From: Bdellovibrionota bacterium
GTDB lineage: Bacteria; Bdellovibrionota; Bdellovibrionia; Bdellovibrionales; JAMPXM01
Assembly: GCA_963170185.1 (NCBI GenBank)
Contig: CAUJGS010000066.1
Coordinates: forward strand, 1-56,941
Direction of reading: 5' to 3'
Length of the DNA stretch: 56,941 nt
The notes under the pieces were generated by a model, which was not told the origin of the DNA, made no database searches, and was given only the letters and a program-made list of their open reading frames with translations. The translations under genes were made by a program, and so were the position numbers. Positions 26,960-34,422 of the stretch are shown here, one piece after another (the stretch's first letter is position 1; each line of letters opens with the position of its first letter).

Positions 26960-28519
26960 TTAGCGGGCTGTTGCGGAAGCCGAAGTCTCACGAACGACAA
27001 CGACCTTGATTTGACCAGGATACTGACACTCTTCCTCGATTTTGTCCGCGATCTGGCGGCAAAGAACGAGGGCTTTACTGTCGTTGACCTTGCGCGCGTC
27101 CACAGTCACACGAACCTCACGGCCCGCATTGAAGATGAACGTGCGCAGCACTCCTGGGAAACCTTCCGCGATCCCCGAGAGCACTTCGATCTTTTGATTG
27201 TAGACACTCACTGTCGATCGACGAGCACCCGGACGAGCACCCGATACCGCGTCGGCCGCGATCACGAGGTAACAAAGATCCGACGACGGCTGCTCTTCGT
27301 AATGGTGGGCTTTGACGGCATGCACGACCTCGGCCGACTCCCCGAGTTTCGAAATGAAGTCCGCACCGATAACCGCGTGACCACCCTCTATCGCGTGATC
27401 CATGGATTTACCGACATCGTGCAAAAGTCCGGCACGTTTAGCCATAGTACGATCGGTTCCGCCGAGTTCGCTGGCCAGAATTCCACAGAGCCAGCCCACT
27501 TCCGCGACATGGAAATGTTGGTTTTGCGCAAAACTATAACGGTAGCGAAGCTGGCCGAGTCGTTTTTTGATCTCCGGATTCAAATCGCGAGCGCCTAATT
27601 CCGCCGCGATCTTATTGCCGTCGTTGTCGATTCGCCGCGAGACCTCGCCAGAGGTTTTTTCGTGAAGACGCTGAACCGTTTCAACAGTCGGCGCCTTTTC
27701 ATGCAGAAGCTTCTCAAGAGTTCGCGTCGTGATCTCGCGCGCAACCGGGTCGTAACTTGCCAGTTGGAACGTGTCTTTTTCTGTAATGGTAAGCCCAACA
27801 CCCGTCAGGCGTTCGAGTTCACGAATGTTGGATTCGTTTTCGCCCAACATGCGCTTCTTCACATCCGGATTGGGAATCTCAACGACACCAATTCCACGCT
27901 CTGTAGGAGCCGCGCGAGGAAAGCGACTGAGCGCCGTACAGAGCAGTTTCTTGGCGATTTGCTCCGAATTGAGTTTGATTTCTTCTTCAAACGAGGTCGC
28001 CTTGCGCTGCGCTTCGATATTTGCGTCCGTGAGCGCTTTTTCAACAAGCCCCGCCTTGAGCGACGGAATATCTAACTCCGCAACAGACTTAAGCCTCTCG
28101 CGAAACTCAAGGCCCAGTTTCTGCGTCGTTTCTTTGATCTTGCGAACTTTTCCTTCGCGTTCGCGAACCAGAGCCTCGGAGGCCTCGAGCCCTTGTTGGC
28201 TCTGATCGACTTCGCGGCGATCCGTATTGTACTCGCGATCCACCTGACTGCGGCGCGCTCGCACTTTCTCGTCCAGATTTTTTACGCGTGTTTCAAGATC
28301 CGCGAGTTCCGCTTCGTGCCGCGACCAGATCTCTTCGCGCACTTCTTCGCCCTGAAGCTCGGCTTCTTCTTTTAAACTTTCCGCCGTCGCACGCGCCTCT
28401 TCAAGCAGAGCTGTCGCTTCAGCCTGCGCCTCACGGAGCAGACTGTTTTTTTGCAAACGAGAAATCAGAATAACGCAGAGAACGCCCGCCAAGACGCCTG
28501 CGAGAGCCGCAATGATCAT
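26960..28519 (-). CDS. rny: Ribonuclease Y
   Basis: An endoribonuclease of 519 aa that starts mRNA decay and is tethered to the membrane. It has an N-terminal membrane segment (1-20, MIIAALAGVLAGVLCVILIS), a long charged coiled coil (about 25-200), a KH domain (IGVVEIPNPDVKKRMLGENESNIREL), then an HD domain (LLHDVGKSMDHAIEGGHAVIG). Best known in Gram-positive bacteria. It starts 4 nt after the rpoN stop, so it is inserted between rpoN and hpf in an otherwise conserved neighbourhood. Confidence 0.96.
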   Translation of the reverse strand: MIIAALAGVLAGVLCVILISRLQKNSLLREAQAEATALLEEARATAESLKEEAELQGEEVREEIWSRHEAELADLETRVKNLDEKVRARRSQVDREYNTDRREVDQSQQGLEASEALVREREGKVRKIKETTQKLGLEFRERLKSVAELDIPSLKAGLVEKALTDANIEAQRKATSFEEEIKLNSEQIAKKLLCTALSRFPRAAPTERGIGVVEIPNPDVKKRMLGENESNIRELERLTGVGLTITEKDTFQLASYDPVAREITTRTLEKLLHEKAPTVETVQRLHEKTSGEVSRRIDNDGNKIAAELGARDLNPEIKKRLGQLRYRYSFAQNQHFHVAEVGWLCGILASELGGTDRTMAKRAGLLHDVGKSMDHAIEGGHAVIGADFISKLGESAEVVHAVKAHHYEEQPSSDLCYLVIAADAVSGARPGARRSTVSVYNQKIEVLSGIAEGFPGVLRTFIFNAGREVRVTVDARKVNDSKALVLCRQIADKIEEECQYPGQIKVVVVRETSASATAR

Positions 28520-28523
28520 CGAC

Positions 28524-29957
28524 TCAGAAATACTTCTTTCTTCGGCTCGACGGGAGGATTTTGAGACTTTCCCGATACTTAGCTACGGTGCGTCGGGCGA
28601 TATTGATGCCCTCTTTTTTAAGCATTTCCACGATTTGCTGATCCGAAAGTGGGTCTTTCGAGTCCTCGGCCGTGATCAGCTCCTTGATCTTCACTTTGAC
28701 CGACTCGCTCGCAAGAGCTTCGCCGTCGTCGGTGCCGATACCGGAGTTGAAGAAGTGCTTAAGCTCGAAAATCCCCTGCGGCGTGTGCATGTACTTGGCT
28801 GTCGTGACACGACTCACCGTCGATTCATGCATACCGATATCATCGGCAACGTCGCGAAGAATCATCGGCCGCAAAAACGAAGGACCTTTATCGAAAAATT
28901 CGCGCTGTCGCTTCACGATCGACTCGGCCACTTTGTAGATCGTGCGCTGTCGCTGGTGAATCGATTTGATCAACCAAACCGCGCTCTGCAGCTTCTTGGT
29001 GACGAAATCCTGGGTCTCACCTTTTTGACTCTTTTCGGCCAAAAGGTTGCGATAGAAATTCGAGATGCGAAGACGCGGAAGCCCATCTTCGTTCAGAGAA
29101 ACCATGTACTCGTCGCCGACCTTGTAAACAAAAACGTCGGGCTGAACATAGTGCGTATCCGGTTGAATGAACGCGCGACCCGGTTTTGGATCCATCGAGT
29201 AAATGAGTTTGGCCATTTCGGCCACATCTTCGATCGACGTGTTTAGCGCTTTTGCGATTCCCGCGAAATTTCGTTTCTCAAGATCTTTGAAGTGATTCTT
29301 GATGAGGCTTACGACGTCCTTCGTGTCCTCTTGAACGTGACGGGCCTGAATGATCAAACATTCCTGCAGATCGCGTGCGCCGATCCCGGGCGGATCAAAC
29401 TCCTGAACGTAAGGCAAAACGCTTTCCAGGTTCTCGGCGTCCACGCCTTCTTCCTCGGCGATCTGACTGATAGGAACCGTGATGTATCCGTCGTCGTCGA
29501 CATAGCCGATCAGGATTCCAGCAAGCGTCTGTTCTTCCTCTGAAAAACCAGAGTTTCTCATCTGCCACATCAGATGGTCGTAAAGACTCTGAGGTGTCGT
29601 GATGAGGTTTTCATAATTCATGATCTCTTCGTTGCCACCCGACACATTCGGCATCGGTTTATAAGTGGCATCGAAATATTCGTCCCAGTTGATCTCGTCT
29701 TGTTTTTGCGGATCTTGCTGTTCGGCCGACTGCTCGGTGTTTTCGTTGGCGTCGGCTTGAACACCAGGATTCGTCAGCTCGTCTGGACCATCGGCGAACT
29801 CTTCGAGTACCGGGTTGTCCTCGAGCTCCTTTCGGACCTCTTGTTCAAGTTCAAGGCGCGAGAGCTGAAGAAGTTTGATGGCCTGCTGCAACTGCGGCGT
29901 CATCCGCAGCTGCATGCCAAGCCCCATCTTCAAGCCCATCTTTTGACTCATCGCCAT
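28524..29957 (-). CDS. rpoN: RNA polymerase sigma-54 factor
   Basis: 477 aa. The Gln/Leu-rich region I that binds activators is at the N-terminus (LRMTPQLQQAIKLLQLSRLELEQEV), followed by an acidic linker (about 60-100), a core-binding domain, an HTH (DIGMHESTVSRVTTAKYM) and the RpoN box (ARRTVAKYRESL). It works with enhancer-binding activators such as the FHA-type one in this window. It follows lptB by 21 nt, the usual lptB-rpoN order. Confidence 0.97.
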   Translation of the reverse strand: MAMSQKMGLKMGLGMQLRMTPQLQQAIKLLQLSRLELEQEVRKELEDNPVLEEFADGPDELTNPGVQADANENTEQSAEQQDPQKQDEINWDEYFDATYKPMPNVSGGNEEIMNYENLITTPQSLYDHLMWQMRNSGFSEEEQTLAGILIGYVDDDGYITVPISQIAEEEGVDAENLESVLPYVQEFDPPGIGARDLQECLIIQARHVQEDTKDVVSLIKNHFKDLEKRNFAGIAKALNTSIEDVAEMAKLIYSMDPKPGRAFIQPDTHYVQPDVFVYKVGDEYMVSLNEDGLPRLRISNFYRNLLAEKSQKGETQDFVTKKLQSAVWLIKSIHQRQRTIYKVAESIVKRQREFFDKGPSFLRPMILRDVADDIGMHESTVSRVTTAKYMHTPQGIFELKHFFNSGIGTDDGEALASESVKVKIKELITAEDSKDPLSDQQIVEMLKKEGINIARRTVAKYRESLKILPSSRRKKYF

Positions 29958-29978
29958 TCAAACACCTCGAAACCAATC

Positions 29979-30701
29979 CTAAAGCCTAAAGTTCTCGCCC
30001 AGATAAAACTTCCGCGCGAGCTCCGAGCTTGCGATCTCGTTCGCCTCGCCCTCAACCTGAACGCGTCCGTCTTTCATTATATAGGCATAATCGCAGATCC
30101 CTAAAGTCTCTCGAACGTTATGGTCTGTGATCAGGACCCCGATCCCGCGTCCTTTTAATTGTCGGATAATTTCTTGGATATCGGCGACCGCAATCGGATC
30201 AATCCCGGCGAAAGGCTCGTCCAGAAGAATGAACTTCGGCTCTCCGGCCAATGCACGTGCGATTTCGACACGACGACGTTCACCACCCGAGAGCGCGTAG
30301 CCATAGCTATCGCGAATGTGTTTCACATTGAAATCCGAAAGCAGCTCTTCTAGCTTTTCCAGTTTCGCGTTGCCAACCACGCCCTGTGCTTCAAGAGCGA
30401 CCAGAATATTCTCTCGCACTGTGAGGCGGCGAAAAATCGAGGCTTCCTGAGGCAAATAACTGAGTCCGATTCGCGCGCGCTGGTACATCGGAAGCTGCGA
30501 GATCGATTGATCGCCAAGCAGGATCTCGCCCGCATCCGGTGCGACCAGACCTACGACCATATAGAAACTTGTCGTTTTACCGGCACCGTTGGGCCCAAGC
30601 AGACCAACAACGCGCCCCGCTTGCACCTGAAACGAAACACCGTCGACAACTTTACGGCTTTTAAAGGACTTCGCGATGCCGCGAACCGTGAGCTCAATCA
30701 T
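29979..30701 (-). CDS. lptB: LPS export ABC transporter ATP-binding protein LptB
   Basis: 240 aa cytoplasmic ATPase powering extraction of LPS by LptF/LptG. Walker [14 protein letters not shown] (near 36), [15 protein letters not shown] signature, Walker [17 protein letters not shown] and the switch His in ITDHNVRET. Its start overlaps the LptC-LptA fusion gene by 4 nt, fitting a single LPS-export unit ahead of rpoN. Confidence 0.97.
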   Translation of the reverse strand: MIELTVRGIAKSFKSRKVVDGVSFQVQAGRVVGLLGPNGAGKTTSFYMVVGLVAPDAGEILLGDQSISQLPMYQRARIGLSYLPQEASIFRRLTVRENILVALEAQGVVGNAKLEKLEELLSDFNVKHIRDSYGYALSGGERRRVEIARALAGEPKFILLDEPFAGIDPIAVADIQEIIRQLKGRGIGVLITDHNVRETLGICDYAYIMKDGRVQVEGEANEIASSELARKFYLGENFRL

Positions 30702-31810
30702 TGCTTCTTTCCACCAGTCGAACCTTTGCCCGCAGAGCCATTGCCAGTTTCGGCCCGTGCCGGATCCACTTGCGCACGCGCATTTATCACCTGAACCTGC
30801 TTCCCGCCTTGCAGGAAAACAATCTCGTCGCCCATCAGCTCGTCGTCGTTTTGACGAACGCGCGGTGAACCGCGAAACACATAGCGATCTTCTTTGAAGT
30901 TAACGGAAAGCGTACCGCTTGTCGCGAATTTGTCTTGATCCGTGACTTTGACGCCGCCAGCTACCATCACTGACTCCAAGCTGTCTCGGCCTGGGTCGTA
31001 GACAAAGCGCGCCTCTGGCCCCGTGATGCGCATGGATTCGACATCGATCACGACTCCACCCATGAAGGCCGCCAAATTGCTCGCTCCAGAAAACAGCGCA
31101 TGGTTCGATTGAATCTGTGCACTTCGAGCCGCGTTGACACGTTTTGAAGCCTTGACCCTGCGTCCGATTTTGATTTCGTTGGTGTTGAGATCCGCCGTCA
31201 TCTCAACGCCTGTCAATTCAAGACGGCTTCCCTCCGCATCCTTGGGGCCGATCATCTCGACAGAATCCGGCGCGAGAATGCGTTTGAGCTTCGAATTGTA
31301 ACTCACCGCCGGAGACTCAAAGCGATATCCATTCGATGAAAGCGTCACGACATCGCCCTTGATCCACAAGTCGTACGTCGCCGGGTTCACGCCTCCGCGC
31401 TTGCCGGTCACGACGTAGGAAACCCCATTGGAGGCGTAAAACTTCACTCGAACAGCTTCTATACTCCACTCACCAGAATCTTTTGGGCGAACACCTTTTT
31501 CCGCCCAAAGCTCCCAACCTTTGCCGTCCGCGTTCACCTCAACCGAATGCACACCGCGAATGACTTGCCCGGAACTCGTGTCCGTTGCGAGTCCGCCCAT
31601 GGGCTGTTTACTTGCTTTCGTGTCGAGACGACGTTTCTTCTTGGCACGATTCGCGGCCTCTTCCGCCACTGGTCCTTTGTCTTGAAGCTCCAAGTCGTTT
31701 GGCAACAACACGACCAGCTGAATCACGACGATCACGAAAAGCAGCGACGAAATAACCAAGTTTCGGCGATGAAAAACAGCTTTCAATCGATCAGAGAAGC
31801 TTTGAGTCAT
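30698..31810 (-). CDS. LptC-LptA fusion: membrane-anchored LPS transport bridge protein
   Basis: About 370 aa from ATG 31810 (AGGA 10 nt upstream; the longer GTG frame to 31861 is less likely). A single membrane segment (about 17-38, [20 protein letters not shown]) is followed by an LptC-like domain (about 70-205: [37 protein letters not shown]). An OstA/LptA-like jelly-roll domain follows (about 215-345: [38 protein letters not shown]). LptC and LptA are normally separate neighbours; here they appear fused. The C-terminal 25 residues are Gly/Lys-rich. Confidence 0.8.
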   Translation of the reverse strand: MTQSFSDRLKAVFHRRNLVISSLLFVIVVIQLVVLLPNDLELQDKGPVAEEAANRAKKKRRLDTKASKQPMGGLATDTSSGQVIRGVHSVEVNADGKGWELWAEKGVRPKDSGEWSIEAVRVKFYASNGVSYVVTGKRGGVNPATYDLWIKGDVVTLSSNGYRFESPAVSYNSKLKRILAPDSVEMIGPKDAEGSRLELTGVEMTADLNTNEIKIGRRVKASKRVNAARSAQIQSNHALFSGASNLAAFMGGVVIDVESMRITGPEARFVYDPGRDSLESVMVAGGVKVTDQDKFATSGTLSVNFKEDRYVFRGSPRVRQNDDELMGDEIVFLQGGKQVQVINARAQVDPARAETGNGSAGKGSTGGKKQ

Positions 31811-31867
31811 TCTGTTGGTATCCTCGCACAAAGCACCAGCATGTGATTTCCAGACTATCACAGGCTT

Positions 31868-31893
31868 TAGAAAATCTCAGTCCCAGCCGATAG
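31868..31893 (+). promoter_or_regulatory. Sigma-28 (FliA)-like promoter element before the GYF-PilZ gene
   Basis: GCCGATAG (31886-31893) matches seven of eight bases of the FliA -10 consensus GCCGATAA. TAGA (31868-31871) is a partial -35 with a 14-bp instead of 15-bp gap. A weak sigma-70 reading (TTTAGA-17-GATAGC) is also possible. Start would be close to the ATG at 31901, again with no Shine-Dalgarno. Confidence 0.3.
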
Positions 31894-31900
31894 CGTCACT

Positions 31901-32611
31901 ATGAAGACTCTGTGGTTTGTTCATCGCGACGGGTCCGTGCTCGGCCCTTTCTCATCAGACGAGGTCGAGACGAATATTTCTAACGGTTCATTCGGACCAG
32001 ATTGCCTCGTTTGGGCTCGTGGCACAAACGAATGGTCACCTATTTCTCAGTGGAAAAACCTCGCACAGAAACTCACCGCTAGCCAAAAAGCCGCCGACAA
32101 TCGTGTCTGGTACTGCGACTCGGGCTCCGGCCATCCAGCCGGTCCATTGACGCAAAATGAATTGGCCGATCACCTGCGCGGCCTAAATCGTTGGGACATC
32201 GTGACCATCTGGGGAACCGGACTTCTTAAATGGCTTCCACTTTTTGAAGTTCCCGAAGTGATGGATCTCGTCGGCATCAGCCGCCGAGAAAATCCGCGCG
32301 CTCCGCTACTTGGTCAAGTCGCACTGACAACCGTCGGCAGCCAAACACCCGCTCAGGTGCTCCCAGCTTTGACAATTAGCATCGGTGGGTTCGGTGTAAA
32401 AAACGGAGGCGGTTTCAATCGCGGCGACAAAGTTCAAATCGCGATCAAGAGCCGTGAGATCGCCGGAACTATTCACGCCCTAGGAGAAGTGCTCTACGTA
32501 TCCCGCATGGGCGACGCAGGCGTACGGTTCATCGACATTTCTTCGGAAGACAAGGCTCTCATCATAGAGCACGTAAAACGCTTCCACGCCGGCGGCTCGA
32601 TCGCCGCCTAA
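31901..32611 (+). CDS. GYF-GYF-PilZ domain protein
   Basis: 236 aa, soluble. Two GYF_2-type repeats are seen at about 3-50 (WFVHRDGSVLGPF, then VWARGTNEWSP) and 67-115 (WYCDSGSGHPAGPLTQNE, then WGTGLLKWLPL). A PilZ domain follows from about 126: RRENPR gives the RxxxR motif, TISIGG replaces the usual [DN]xSxxG, and VRFIDIS ends the barrel. PilZ domains often bind cyclic di-GMP. The gene is opposite and convergent to the ExbD-like genes of the gliding-type cluster, so a signalling link is plausible. Start ATG 31901 without Shine-Dalgarno. Confidence 0.8.
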   Translation: MKTLWFVHRDGSVLGPFSSDEVETNISNGSFGPDCLVWARGTNEWSPISQWKNLAQKLTASQKAADNRVWYCDSGSGHPAGPLTQNELADHLRGLNRWDIVTIWGTGLLKWLPLFEVPEVMDLVGISRRENPRAPLLGQVALTTVGSQTPAQVLPALTISIGGFGVKNGGGFNRGDKVQIAIKSREIAGTIHALGEVLYVSRMGDAGVRFIDISSEDKALIIEHVKRFHAGGSIAA

Positions 32612-32617
32612 AAAAAC

Positions 32618-33202
32618 TTACTGCGTTGTGCGCTCGTCGCGAAGAACCGCGAAGTTGATCTCGGAAGCTCCCGCTTCCGTCAGCGTGTACATGACCTTCT
32701 TAACCGTACCGGCGTCAATGACCTTGTCGGCCTGGACCGTCACACGGCGGAAGTCCTCAGGGTTCGCCGGCTCTTGTCCACGCCCCTGCGCCACGGCTGT
32801 TCGAATTTGCGAAAGTCCGGCGACACGGTTTTTCTCCTCGAGAACTCGAAAGGCATCCTGCACTCGAGCCTGAAGACTTGGAACAACCGTCACTTCTTCA
32901 AATTGCCGAACCTCTTCCAGAGTGGCGACCTGTACTTTGTCGACCATGACTTTGCCTTTGGAAATCACAACGACCGTCGCCGGCTTTAACTCGCGCACTT
33001 TCGCCGCTTTCGGAAGCACGACCTCATCCGAGAGCTCGATCACATCGCCCGTCGTCTGATAGTTCTGCAAAAGGAACACGGCAAGAACCGTGAACATGTC
33101 GACCATCGCGGTAAGACTGAGCATCGCCACGATCTTGCGACCACCCTTGCCGGAGAGTGGTCGGTTATGTCTGTTGCGACGGCCGGGAACGTAGATTGCC
33201 AT
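32618..33202 (-). CDS. ExbD/TolR-type motor protein (AglS/AglQ-like), second copy
   Basis: 194 aa with a cytoplasmic basic start (GRRNRHNRPLSGKGGRK), one membrane helix bearing the proton-channel Asp (MVDMFTVLAVFLLQN, about 32-46) and a periplasmic domain (VVLPKAAKV through the C-terminus). Ion-driven ExbB-ExbD complexes of this kind power TonB, Tol and the Agl gliding motor. Last gene of the cluster, 15 nt after the other ExbD-type gene; longer than usual because of a helical insert (about 105-145). Confidence 0.88.
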   Translation of the reverse strand: MAIYVPGRRNRHNRPLSGKGGRKIVAMLSLTAMVDMFTVLAVFLLQNYQTTGDVIELSDEVVLPKAAKVRELKPATVVVISKGKVMVDKVQVATLEEVRQFEEVTVVPSLQARVQDAFRVLEEKNRVAGLSQIRTAVAQGRGQEPANPEDFRRVTVQADKVIDAGTVKKVMYTLTEAGASEINFAVLRDERTTQ

Positions 33203-33217
33203 AACGCCTCTTAACGC

Positions 33218-33688
33218 CTATTCCGATTCGACGGTCGCGATGCTGATCGAGATAAAATTCTCCGCCAGCAGCGCGTCCATTCCGAGAATCAACTTTTCAT
33301 AGGGCACTTCGTTGTCGACGGTGATCGTCGCATCCGACTTATCCGGATACATCTGACGAACAACTGCCAATCGCTCGGCTAACTCAGCCGTCGACCACTC
33401 GCCACTTTTCTTTTCAAACGTGTACTTGTCCTGGCCGACGACCAAACGGAATCCAAAATCCTTCACATCCAATCGCAGGGGGATATCGGCGATTGGCGGC
33501 GGAGGTGTAATCTGATCGGACGTCTTTTTACCGTAGATAGAGCTTCCGAGCTGGATCATCGAAACCTGAGTCCAAACCGCCGTGATCAGAAGAAACGTGA
33601 TAAGAACGCTCATCAAATCGATGAACGGAATCAGGTTAACTTCGACATTGGCGCTTCGACCGCCGCTATTATCTTCGGTTTGTGCCAT
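33218..33688 (-). CDS. ExbD/TolR-type motor protein (AglQ/AglS-like), first copy
   Basis: 156 aa. NLIPFIDLMSVLITFLLIT (about 18-36) is the membrane helix with the key Asp. The periplasmic part has the ExbD strand-helix pattern (LRLDVKDFGFRLVVGQDKYTF, LAVVRQMYPDKSDATITVD). It lies 10 nt after the ExbB-type gene. Two different ExbD-type proteins with one ExbB-type protein match the composition of the M. xanthus AglR-AglQ-AglS motor. Confidence 0.9.
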   Translation of the reverse strand: MAQTEDNSGGRSANVEVNLIPFIDLMSVLITFLLITAVWTQVSMIQLGSSIYGKKTSDQITPPPPIADIPLRLDVKDFGFRLVVGQDKYTFEKKSGEWSTAELAERLAVVRQMYPDKSDATITVDNEVPYEKLILGMDALLAENFISISIATVESE

Positions 33689-33698
33689 ATCTCACTTC

Positions 33699-34385
33699 TT
33701 ATTCTTTAACTTTATCGCGGTTTGCTACGACCAAGTTCATCATCGACATGCTCGACTCTTGCATATCGTTGATGATGCGACCGATGCGAACTTGGAAATA
33801 TCCGTAAGCCAAGATCGCGATGACCGCAACCATCAGACCCGCTGCCGTACAGTGAAGGGCTTCCGAGATACCTTCCGAGAGAAGCTGCGCTTTCTCTGCG
33901 GCTCCCGCCTGCGAAACACCGGCGAACGATTTGATCATACCCAGGATGGTTCCGACGAGACCAACAAGAGTCGCCAAGTTACCAAAGACCGCCAGGAATG
34001 CTGCCCAGCCTTCGATGCGCGGAGTTTCACGAAGCACAGCCGCGTCCATCGCGACTTGAATCTCTTCATCAGGACGCTGGTTCATCACCTGAATCAGGCC
34101 GGCCTTCAGAGTGTTCGTCAACGGAGCCGACTTTGAATCGCAGTACGTAATCGCTTGGCGAATATCGCCGCGCAAAACCATACCAAAAAGGTGTTCGTTG
34201 AAATCATTCTTGTCGACTGTGAGGCCTTTCAACGCCCACAAGCGTTCGATCAAGAGCATGATTGTCAAAGCTCCGATCGCCGCGATGACAATCATCGCCG
34301 GTCCACCAACCTTGAAGGCGGTGATAAAGAAGTTTCCTGATTCGTAAGCCGTTGCCATATTGGCGGCTGCTGCTGTCGGTTCCAC
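33699..34385 (-). CDS. ExbB/TolQ-type motor protein (AglR-like)
   Basis: 228 aa with three membrane segments: about 27-50 (VGGPAMIVIAAIGALTIML), 128-155 (WAAFLAVFGNLATLVGLVGT) and 170-200 (ALHCTAAGLMVAVIAILAYG). The conserved GLVGTILGMIKSF and the polar TxxGL stretch identify the MotA/TolQ/ExbB family. It would form the ion channel with the two ExbD-type proteins that follow, and sits directly downstream of the FHA/TonB-like gene. Confidence 0.92.
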   Translation of the reverse strand: MEPTAAAANMATAYESGNFFITAFKVGGPAMIVIAAIGALTIMLLIERLWALKGLTVDKNDFNEHLFGMVLRGDIRQAITYCDSKSAPLTNTLKAGLIQVMNQRPDEEIQVAMDAAVLRETPRIEGWAAFLAVFGNLATLVGLVGTILGMIKSFAGVSQAGAAEKAQLLSEGISEALHCTAAGLMVAVIAILAYGYFQVRIGRIINDMQESSMSMMNLVVANRDKVKE

Positions 34386-34422
34386 TGTTTCCCCCTGTAA
34401 CTAAACGACCCTATCTCATTAA

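Noticed and set aside
32590-32620. Terminator at the end of the GYF-PilZ gene
   Set aside because: The GGCGGC/GCCGCC stem is followed by A residues, not T, on the plus strand, and on the minus strand the T-run precedes the stem.
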